Part shown: positions 1 to 4,958 of the stretch, piece by piece
Position numbering within the stretch: the first letter of the stretch is position 1
How the letters are laid out: each line of letters begins with the position of its first letter
Position numbers and translations under genes: made by a program
The notes under the pieces: generated by a model
What the model was told of the DNA's origin: nothing
The model's database searches: none
What the model saw: the letters and a program-made list of their open reading frames with translations, nothing else
NCBI GenBank assembly: GCA_020428265.1
Contig: JAGQND010000040.1
Span: 1 to 6,941, forward strand
DNA from: Candidatus Saccharimonadota bacterium
GTDB taxonomy: Bacteria; Patescibacteriota; Saccharimonadia; Saccharimonadales; Saccharimonadaceae
Direction: 5' to 3'
Length of the DNA: 6,941 nucleotides

Positions 1-621
1 CGTGACAAACTTCGCAGCATGCAGTTACTCGCCAAGGCTGGCGTGGGTATACCTAAAACAGTGGTGTCGCGCAATAGTGCCGACATAGACGACCTGATAG
101 AGAAAATCGGTGGTACGCCTGTAATCATCAAGCTTGCGCGTGGTACTCACGGCAATGGTGTGGTACTGGCTGAAACCAAAAAAGCAGCCAAAAGCGTACT
201 GCAGGCGTTTTACTTGCAAAACGAAGACGGCACCAACATATTACTACAAGAATTTGTAAAAGAAAGCGCCGGCACAGATATACGTGCGTTTGTAGTGGGT
301 GGTCGTGTGGTGGCTAGCATGAAACGCCAGAGTCTCGACGATGATTTTCGCTCAAACCTACATAAGGGTGGCGAGGGCACAAGCATAAAACTTACCGAAG
401 AAGAGCGCAAGACGGCCGTACGTGCAGCCAAGGCTATGGGGCTCAACGTAGCCGGTGTTGACCTGATGCGTAGTGAGCGTGGACCACTAGTGTTAGAGGT
501 AAATGCAAGCCCTGGATTTGGCGTAGAAAAGGTAACTGGCCGCGATGTAGCCGGTGCCATAATAGAATATGTAGAATTAAATGCCAAGCGCCGTAACAAA
601 AAGGACAAAGTGGGGGCATAG
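1..621 (+). CDS. rimK: RimK-type ATP-grasp alpha-L-glutamate ligase, 5'-truncated by window edge
   Basis: This is the C-terminal part of a RimK-family ATP-grasp ligase. In E. coli, RimK uses ATP to add glutamate residues to the C-terminus of ribosomal protein S6. The frame is open from base 1 (R-D-K-L-R-S before the first Met at 19), and that sequence is a conserved internal motif of the family. The true start therefore lies upstream, and roughly the first 95-100 of about 300 residues are missing. Numbering from the Met at 19, visible motifs are the ATP-binding Lys38 with the glycine loop GTHGNGV (42-48), QEFV (77-80), D-I-R (87-89), the RimK-typical FRSNLHKGG (110-118), and the metal ligands Asp148, Glu160 and Asn162 (EVNASPG). 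The tail is basic. The next gene starts 2 nt after the TAG, so they are probably co-transcribed. The substrate is not proven: LysX and CofF/MptN ligases are relatives, but FRSNLHKGG favours RimK. Confidence 0.93.
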   Translation, partial: RDKLRSMQLLAKAGVGIPKTVVSRNSADIDDLIEKIGGTPVIIKLARGTHGNGVVLAETKKAAKSVLQAFYLQNEDGTNILLQEFVKESAGTDIRAFVVGGRVVASMKRQSLDDDFRSNLHKGGEGTSIKLTEEERKTAVRAAKAMGLNVAGVDLMRSERGPLVLEVNASPGFGVEKVTGRDVAGAIIEYVELNAKRRNKKDKVGA

Positions 622-623
622 CT

Positions 624-1076
624 GTGGGCAGGTGGGCCAAACCGATTATAGTCGCACTTATCGTAGTGATAGGTGCGACTTTAATATGGTGGCAAATGGC
701 CGTCGATAGGTCATACGTGTACATCGACAACACAAAATATAGCCTGATTGGCATCGAAGAGTCTGAAAAAGACCGCCGCCGAGGGCTGGGCGGCATGGAG
801 GATATGCCCGAAAGTTCTGCGATGCTATTTGTATTTCCACAAGAGGGAGACTGGGGATTTTGGATGAAAGACATGGATTTTGCTATAGACATATTGTGGC
901 TGGATACCCAGGGTACGGTGGTGTATATGGTGCGCGATGTGCAGCCGAGTAGCTACCCTACAACTTTTAAGCCAGATAATAAGCGTGCACGCTATGTCAT
1001 AGAGCTACGGAGTGGTACTATAGAGAGGACGGGAATTCGCGAAGGTAGTAAAGCGAAAATGCCGTTGGGGATATAA
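624..1076 (+). CDS. DUF192 family protein, membrane-anchored
   Basis: This 150-residue protein starts at GTG 624. It is preceded by a G-rich ribosome binding site (GTGGGGG, 610-616), which supports that start. Residues 7-23 form one hydrophobic segment after a short basic N-terminus, so it is an uncleaved anchor or a signal peptide. The rest carries the full DUF192 pattern: RRRGLGGMEDM (51-61), the MLFVFP strand (67-72), FWMKDMDFAIDILWLD (79-94), then the valine-rich strand and the family-typical ending ELRSGTIERTGIREG (127-141). DUF192 proteins are small beta-rich domains, usually exported, and I know of no established biochemical function. With the N-terminal segment, the domain should lie outside the membrane. 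It is the middle gene of a tight operon, 2 nt after the RimK-like gene and 1 nt before a small membrane protein. Family assignment is firm, role unknown. Confidence 0.9.
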   Translation: MGRWAKPIIVALIVVIGATLIWWQMAVDRSYVYIDNTKYSLIGIEESEKDRRRGLGGMEDMPESSAMLFVFPQEGDWGFWMKDMDFAIDILWLDTQGTVVYMVRDVQPSSYPTTFKPDNKRARYVIELRSGTIERTGIREGSKAKMPLGI

Positions 1077-1077
1077 A

Positions 1078-1548
1078 GTGAATCTTGTAATCATTTTAGG
1101 AATTGTTGTCGCCATTTTGTTTGTGGTGACGTATTTTACCAGACGCCGATTCGGTGTTCTTGGACTCGCCCTATGCGCTGGGTATTTGCTTGAGACTATG
1201 TGGACGTCGCAGGTAACTCCTTGGCTCGAAGGCGCGGGTGTGGAGCTTATCAGTCCGCCACTCGCTAGTGTAGTGTCGGCTGTTTTAGTTTTACTCCCTG
1301 CAGTGCTACTGTTCCTGAGCGGTCCAGCTAGTCACGGCAAGGTGCTACGGGTACTCAATGCAGCTGTTTTTGCGCTGCTTGCCACGTCGTTCCTTATAGA
1401 TTCATTTGGCAGTAACTTGGTGTTAGATAGTACTGGCGAGCAGATTTATAGGTTTTTGACAGATAATAAGTCGTTTATAATTACTGGCGCTATAGTCTAT
1501 GCGCTATACGATATTTTGACCATGCGCAAGCATCACGACAAGTCGTAA
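1078..1548 (+). CDS. small multi-pass membrane protein, unknown function
   Basis: I do not recognise this 156-residue protein. It starts at GTG 1078, with GGGG (1067-1070) at ribosome-binding distance and only 1 nt after the DUF192 stop. Five hydrophobic stretches are visible: about residues 2-20, 25-42, 60-82, 90-110 and 131-147. A TRRR patch after the first stretch and RKHHDK at the end are likely cytoplasmic (positive-inside rule). The loop between the second and third stretches and the one at 111-128 contain acidic residues. No Cys/His metal cluster or enzyme motif is seen. Its size and topology vaguely recall CvpA-like proteins (colicin V production family), but no motif proves that. As last gene of the rimK-DUF192 cluster it may act with the membrane-anchored DUF192 protein; this is inference from position alone. 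Confidence 0.75.
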   Translation: MNLVIILGIVVAILFVVTYFTRRRFGVLGLALCAGYLLETMWTSQVTPWLEGAGVELISPPLASVVSAVLVLLPAVLLFLSGPASHGKVLRVLNAAVFALLATSFLIDSFGSNLVLDSTGEQIYRFLTDNKSFIITGAIVYALYDILTMRKHHDKS

Positions 1549-1549
1549 T

Positions 1550-1578
1550 TTGACTTTTATTAGCATAAGTGGTATAAT
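1550..1578 (+). promoter_or_regulatory. strong sigma70-type promoter with extended -10 for the hydrolase gene
   Basis: The -35 box is TTGACT (1550-1555) and the -10 box is a perfect TATAAT (1573-1578), with a 17-nt spacer. A TG dinucleotide at 1570-1571 completes an extended -10 (TGGTATAAT). The predicted transcription start is about 1585, only 3 nt before the ATG at 1588. The promoter begins 2 nt after the stop codon of the preceding gene, so it opens a new transcription unit. Confidence 0.88.
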
Positions 1579-1587
1579 GAAATCACG

Positions 1588-2376
1588 ATGAAAAACCATC
1601 ACAACCACGTTGAAAAGATAATCATAGGTGGTACACTCGCCACCGATAGGGCCATGCAGTCCATGTATGGGGCGCTAGCGTCTGATGCTCACTCTGAAAT
1701 ACCTGCTCGCGAGCGCATGTTTGCACTAGATGCTGGTGGTTTAGGTAGTCTAGAAGATACATACCAAGATATTAAAGAGCGTGTAGTGGATTTCAAAAAC
1801 CGTACCGGTAGCGATGTAGTAGTAGGTGGTCACTCGCAAGGTGCAATGCATGCTATGCGTATGTATCTCGATGGTGTTACCGAACACGCTGTACTATATG
1901 CTGGTCCTCATGGTGGTGTGCGTATGGATGCTGGCTCGACGGCTATACGGGCTTTGAAGCTGGGGCTTGGCGTTGCCAAGCTACCTATGGGTCTTGACGC
2001 TAAACGTTTAGATAAAGCGCCAGTTGTTGAAGATTTAGACCCTGAGTCGGACTATATGTTGAAGTACCGCGAGGAAATGGAAGTGGGGTTGCACGATGAT
2101 AGCGATGTGCGAATAGTTGTAGCTACACGTGACCGTATAGTGCCGCCACGTTCAGCGCTGGAAGTTGGCCCGCATGCGCTTAAGCAAATAATTGTGCCGC
2201 ATATCGGCAAAACCGCTGTATGGCGCATATCGGACATTAGGCCGGAATACCGCCACCAGGGCCAGGCGATTTCTAATCCGTTCCCTGTAAATCACATAAC
2301 TATGACCATGGCGCCAGCATCAACTCGCGTGATAAACAACATGCAGGTCCGGGCCAATGAGCAGTGTAGGCTGTAG
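1588..2376 (+). CDS. alpha/beta hydrolase, lipase/esterase-like, substrate unknown
   Basis: This is a 262-residue alpha/beta-hydrolase-fold protein. The nucleophile elbow is G-H-S-Q-G with Ser83 (residues 81-85), following the strand DVVVGG. A plausible acid is Asp182 in VVATRDRIVPP, and the likely catalytic histidine is His236 in PVNHITMT, which is the standard order Ser-Asp-His. The N-terminal strand EKIIIGGTLA (9-18) and its glycines could form the oxyanion region. There is no signal peptide or membrane segment, so it should be cytoplasmic. The closest general resemblance is to small lipases/esterases with an HSQG elbow; the substrate cannot be told from sequence. The ATG at 1588 has no Shine-Dalgarno sequence and lies 3 nt after the predicted transcription start. 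The gene has its own promoter and terminator, so it is probably expressed alone. Confidence 0.85.
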   Translation: MKNHHNHVEKIIIGGTLATDRAMQSMYGALASDAHSEIPARERMFALDAGGLGSLEDTYQDIKERVVDFKNRTGSDVVVGGHSQGAMHAMRMYLDGVTEHAVLYAGPHGGVRMDAGSTAIRALKLGLGVAKLPMGLDAKRLDKAPVVEDLDPESDYMLKYREEMEVGLHDDSDVRIVVATRDRIVPPRSALEVGPHALKQIIVPHIGKTAVWRISDIRPEYRHQGQAISNPFPVNHITMTMAPASTRVINNMQVRANEQCRL

Positions 2377-2393
2377 TGTAAATTGTTTTTAGC

Positions 2394-2432
2394 ATAGAAA
2401 AATCACCTACGTAATGTAGGTGATTTTTCTAT
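2394..2432. terminator. bidirectional intrinsic terminator between hydrolase gene and tRNA
   Basis: A perfect inverted repeat has 17-bp arms (2394-2410 and 2416-2432) around a 5-nt loop GTAAT. The core CACCTAC/GTAGGTG is flanked by A5 on the left and T5 on the right, so each direction of transcription gives a hairpin followed by a U tract. It lies 17 nt after the hydrolase stop codon. On the other strand its arm begins at the last base of the encoded tRNA CCA end. Confidence 0.9.
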
Positions 2433-2510
2433 GGAGGGTCCAGTGGGGCTTGAACCCACGACACCCTTTGGATGTAAACCGAACGCTCTAACCAGCTGAG
2501 CTATGGACCC
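2432..2510 (-). tRNA. tRNA-Val (anticodon UAC)
   Basis: Read on the - strand, a cloverleaf can be drawn. It has a 7-bp acceptor GGGTCCA/TGGACCC, position 8-9 TA, a D-stem GCTC/GAGC with loop AGCTGGTTA, an anticodon loop TTTACAT (anticodon UAC, valine), and a T-arm GTGGG-TTCAAGC-CCCAC. The CCA end is encoded (2434-2432). Three things are odd. The anticodon stem TTCGG/CCAAA has a C-A mismatch at its middle pair. The variable region GGGTGTC is 7 nt instead of the usual 4-5. The discriminator base is U73, whereas bacterial tRNA-Val normally has A73. The acceptor, D and T stems are perfect, so I call it a real gene with an unusual anticodon arm, not a clear pseudogene. No convincing promoter was found upstream on the - strand. 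Confidence 0.85.
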
Positions 2511-2568
2511 GTATATGGGTATGTTTTGTAAATCCGGGACCATTTTGGCTACTAACACAGTGCATTGC

Positions 2569-2580
2569 GCTGGTTAGAGC
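2569..2580 (+). repeat. inverted copy of the tRNA D-arm
   Basis: The 12-mer GCTGGTTAGAGC on the + strand exactly matches the D-arm of the - strand tRNA-Val, whose + strand complement lies at 2485-2496. It therefore forms a 12-bp inverted repeat with the tRNA gene. No acceptor or T-arm is found around it, so it is not a second tRNA gene. Confidence 0.6.
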
Positions 2581-2606
2581 TTGCTCGATTATTTGCGTTC
2601 ACGCAG

Positions 2607-2621
2607 AGCTGAGCTATGGAC
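2607..2621 (-). repeat. direct copy of the tRNA-Val 5' end (tRNA relic)
   Basis: The 15-mer AGCTGAGCTATGGAC is identical to 2494-2508, which encodes the 5' acceptor strand and first D-stem half of the tRNA-Val; the two copies are 113 nt apart. Similarity continues loosely outward (CTCGCGTATATA against CCCGTATATG). On the - strand the copy reads GAGTCCATAGCTCAGCT and then diverges, so it is a tRNA fragment. The whole stretch 2511-2692 has no convincing gene. It holds these two tRNA pieces, short hairpins (TGCGT/ACGCA at about 2594-2605; GAGC/GCTC at 2577-2586) and comEC promoter candidates. Confidence 0.6.
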
Positions 2622-2676
2622 TCGCGTATATAATACTTAAGTAGCTTAGCACTTTATAGGGGTATTTGTCAATAAA

Positions 2677-2685
2677 TGTTACTAT
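2677..2685 (+). promoter_or_regulatory. candidate extended -10 element for comEC
   Basis: TGTTACTAT fits TGnTAnnnT, with the hexamer TACTAT at 2680-2685. The predicted transcription start is about 2692, 1 nt before the ATG at 2693. There is no good -35 box at 16-18 nt, so it would rely on the extended -10. A second possible -10, TATAAT at 2629-2634, would instead give a leader of about 52 nt, and it also lacks a -35. Confidence 0.45.
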
Positions 2686-2692
2686 ATTTAGC

Positions 2693-4150
2693 ATGCAACT
2701 TTGGAAGTTTCGGCGTAAAATTCATACGTCTTGGTTGATTGCGGTGTTTTCGCTAGCCATGGTGGTGGGTGTGTTTGCTGTGCAGTTTGTACCGCAAACT
2801 ATATTTGCGCCGGTGGCCTGGCTGGCTGTGGCGCTGGTGTGTATGGGCTGGGCTTTGTGGCGGCGAGCAGCGTATGTATTGCCTGTGGTGGTGTTGGCTG
2901 GTAGTTTGCTAGGGTTATGGCGAGGGTCGGTGCTGGCTACGCAGGTAGAGGTGTATGCGCACGTGATGGGTCGCACGGCCGAAGTGCGGGGTAAAGTAGT
3001 AGAAGATACCGATGTGGGTAGTGCTGGCGAGGTAAATATGAGGCTGGGTAGTATAGCTATAAATGGCCACGAGGTGGCGGGGCGCGTGTGGGTGAACTTG
3101 GCTGGCAAGCAAGACATAAAGCGCGGCGACATAGTTACGGTGAAGGGCAAGGTGAGCGAGGGGTTTGGTAATTATGCGGCGAGTATGTACCGCACTAAAT
3201 TGGTGGACTGGCAGCGGCCCAACCCGGGCGACGTGGCGCGGCGTGTGCGCGACTGGTTTGCCGACAAAATTCGCCTGGCTATACACGAGCCGCAGGCGAG
3301 TTTAGGGCTTGGCTATTTGCTGGGGCAAAAGCGTGCGTTGCCACCCGAACTGCAAGATGCACTGGTGGTGACGGGGCTTACTCATGTGGTGGTGGCGAGT
3401 GGTTATAACCTTACGATTTTGGTGCGGCTCGCACGGCGGCTGTTTGCGCGAGTGTCCAAGTATTTGTCTACATTATCGGCTACAACTATGATTTTGGGGT
3501 TCATGGCTATCACGGGTGCTAGCCCGAGTATGGCGCGGGCTGGGCTGGTGTCTGGCCTGAGCTTGGCGGCGTGGTACTATGGGCGCAAATTTCACCCGCT
3601 AGTGTTGCTGCCATTTGCGGCGGCCGTGACAGTGATGATAGACCCATCGTATGCTTGGAACGATTTGGGTTGGGAGCTGAGTTTTGCGGCGTTTGCCGGT
3701 GTGATGATACTGGCGCCGCTGCTGCAAAGGTATTTTTATGGCAATGCCGAGCCGGGTACCGTGCGGCAGATTTTAGGCGAAACTATCAGCGCACAGGTAA
3801 TGACACTGCCGATACTTGTGATGGCGTTTGGTGCCATGAGCAACGTGGCGATAATTGCGAATTTACTAGTATTGCCACTTGTGCCGCTGGCAATGCTGCT
3901 GACTTTTGTAGCTGGCGTGGCAGTGCTGGTGGCGCCATGGTCTGCTGCGTGGGTGGGCCAGCCTGCAGAGTGGGTGCTGACGTATGTGACGAGCGTGATA
4001 GCGTATTTTGCCAATTTGCCATGGGCGCAAGTGGAAGTGCAAATAGGTGTGTGGCAGGTTGTGGCGGCGTACGTGGTAATTGTAGTAGCCTGTGTGTACA
4101 TGTGGCGCGCCACAGGGTATAGCCTAAGGGGCGAAAATGTGGTAAAGTAG
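2693..4150 (+). CDS. comEC: ComEC/Rec2-type competence DNA-uptake channel, without beta-lactamase-like domain
   Basis: This 485-residue polytopic membrane protein belongs to the ComEC/Rec2 family, which forms the inner-membrane channel carrying single-stranded DNA into the cell in natural transformation. Residues 12-31, 36-56 and 61-78 are membrane segments. Residues about 90-175 form a soluble beta-rich part (DUF4131/OB-like: EVRGKVVEDTD, GRVWVNLAG, KRGDIVTVKGKV). The competence domain follows, with LGLGYLLGQKRALPPELQDA (204-223), TGLTHVVVASGYNLTILV (227-244), the GASPSMARAGLVSG segment (275-288), NDLGWELSFAAFAGVMIL (323-340), and more helices up to about residue 470. It ends after the last helix with a short basic tail, so the metallo-beta-lactamase-like domain of longer ComEC proteins is absent. 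I chose ATG 2693: an in-frame TTG at 2666 would add nine residues, but its AGGGG lies only 3 nt away. It is followed 7 nt later by yebC. Confidence 0.9.
   Translation: MQLWKFRRKIHTSWLIAVFSLAMVVGVFAVQFVPQTIFAPVAWLAVALVCMGWALWRRAAYVLPVVVLAGSLLGLWRGSVLATQVEVYAHVMGRTAEVRGKVVEDTDVGSAGEVNMRLGSIAINGHEVAGRVWVNLAGKQDIKRGDIVTVKGKVSEGFGNYAASMYRTKLVDWQRPNPGDVARRVRDWFADKIRLAIHEPQASLGLGYLLGQKRALPPELQDALVVTGLTHVVVASGYNLTILVRLARRLFARVSKYLSTLSATTMILGFMAITGASPSMARAGLVSGLSLAAWYYGRKFHPLVLLPFAAAVTVMIDPSYAWNDLGWELSFAAFAGVMILAPLLQRYFYGNAEPGTVRQILGETISAQVMTLPILVMAFGAMSNVAIIANLLVLPLVPLAMLLTFVAGVAVLVAPWSAAWVGQPAEWVLTYVTSVIAYFANLPWAQVEVQIGVWQVVAAYVVIVVACVYMWRATGYSLRGENVVK
4140..4148 (+). promoter_or_regulatory. candidate extended -10 element for yebC, overlapping the comEC stop
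   Basis: TGGTAAAGT (4140-4148) runs into the first base of the comEC TAG stop. It has the same TGG plus hexamer arrangement, at the same 15-nt distance to the start codon, as the strong promoter of the hydrolase gene. The predicted transcription start is about 4155, 3 nt before the ATG. No -35 box is evident. yebC has no Shine-Dalgarno sequence, which makes a separate start here more likely than pure read-through from comEC. Confidence 0.4.
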
Positions 4151-4157
4151 TAACAAT

Positions 4158-4880
4158 ATGTCAGGACATTCGAAGTGGTCAACTATTAAACGTGAGAAGG
4201 GCGCCAAAGACGCAAAGCGTGGCGCTGTGTTCACTAAAATCGGCAATCAGATTGCCATAGCAGCGCGCGGCGGCACCGACCCAGCCATGAACTCAGCCCT
4301 AGCGATTGCGATAGAAAAAGCTAAGCAGGCGAACATGCCAAACGCTAACATACAGCGTGCTATAGACCGCGTGAACGACAAAAACGCGGCTGTGCTAGAA
4401 GAAATCACTTATGAAGGTATGGGGCCAGGTGGCGTGGGTATCATAATCGAAACCGCAACCGACAACAAAAACCGCACATTCCCAGAAGTTCGCACGGCGC
4501 TAACTAAAAACGGTGGGCGTATAGCTGATGCCGGTAGTGTGGCGTTTCAGTTTGACCGCAAGGGCGTGATACGCGTGGCGGCAAGCGGTGAAGAGGCTTT
4601 TCTGGGCGTACTAGACGCTGGCGCAGAAGACGCCGAAGAGTCGGAAGATGAACTAATTGTATACACTGACCAAAAAGATTTGGCCAAGGTACGCGAAGGC
4701 ATAATTGCAGCTGGCTATGACGTAAAAGACGCCGAGTTGCAATATGTATCAAAGCACTCTGTGGAGATTAGTGACGAAGAAACAGCGCGCAAAGTGCTGA
4801 AAGTTATGGATGCTATAGACGACTTAGATGATGTGGTGAACGTGCATACCAATGCCGACATTACTGTTGATGTAGAATAA
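4158..4880 (+). CDS. yebC: YebC/PmpR/TACO1-family translation or transcription factor
   Basis: This full-length 240-residue YebC-family protein has the family's usual size and signatures. They are the opening MSGHSKWSTIKREKGAKDAK, then FTKIGNQIAIAARGG, the AIEKAKQANMPNANIQRAID helix, the YEGMGPGGVGIIIE strand-loop, TDNKNRTFPEVRTALTKNGG, and an acidic middle (DAGAEDAEESEDEL). These cover the N-terminal helical domain and the two alpha/beta domains. YebC proteins have been described as DNA-binding regulators (PmpR), and their mitochondrial homolog TACO1 helps ribosomes at difficult sequences; more recent work also ties bacterial YebC to translation at proline stretches. It acts in the cytoplasm. 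Genes of this family commonly neighbour ruvC, and ruvC is found one gene further on here. The ATG at 4158 is fixed by the conserved N-terminus, although no ribosome binding site precedes it. Confidence 0.97.
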   Translation: MSGHSKWSTIKREKGAKDAKRGAVFTKIGNQIAIAARGGTDPAMNSALAIAIEKAKQANMPNANIQRAIDRVNDKNAAVLEEITYEGMGPGGVGIIIETATDNKNRTFPEVRTALTKNGGRIADAGSVAFQFDRKGVIRVAASGEEAFLGVLDAGAEDAEESEDELIVYTDQKDLAKVREGIIAAGYDVKDAELQYVSKHSVEISDEETARKVLKVMDAIDDLDDVVNVHTNADITVDVE

Positions 4881-4913
4881 ACATTTTATTGAGCTTAAGT
4901 TTGTAAATCTCAC

Positions 4914-4943
4914 TTGGATTTTATACGCTTATTAAGGTATTTT
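4914..4943 (+). promoter_or_regulatory. candidate promoter for the lamin-tail-domain gene
   Basis: TTGGAT (4914-4919) and TATTTT (4938-4943) are separated by 18 nt in an AT-rich gap after yebC. The predicted start, about 4950, would leave a leader of only 9 nt. That leader would keep most of the ribosome binding site GAGGA (4949-4953) seen before the ATG at 4959. The match is moderate. No clear terminator separates yebC from this gene, so read-through is also possible. Confidence 0.35.
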
Positions 4944-4958
4944 TAAGTGAGGAAAATA

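Noticed and set aside
443..892. A 149-codon - strand frame across the rimK/DUF192 junction
   Set aside because: Both + strand genes under it are recognised families in a tight operon, and the translation shows no domain.
2537..2626. A second complete tRNA on either strand near the D-arm and 5'-end fragments
   Set aside because: No T-arm (GTTCRA loop with a paired stem) or matching acceptor strand was found in either direction, so only fragments are supported.
2666..2692. Upstream TTG start for comEC adding nine residues
   Set aside because: The AGGGG motif lies only 3 nt from TTG, too close for normal use, while ATG 2693 starts with a basic segment right before the first membrane helix.
3571..4122. 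A 183-codon + strand reading frame inside comEC in another frame
   Set aside because: It lies wholly inside the clearly recognised ComEC frame, has a cysteine-rich composition typical of shadow translation, and has no family motif or ribosome binding site.
3736..4182. A long - strand reading frame opposite the end of comEC
   Set aside because: Its threonine/alanine-rich translation is the usual shadow of a G/T-rich coding strand, with no recognisable motif.
4876..4890. Possible hairpin AATAAA/TTTATT after yebC as a terminator
   Set aside because: The stem is six A-T pairs with a 3-nt loop, overlaps the yebC stop and has no following T tract, so it would be too weak.
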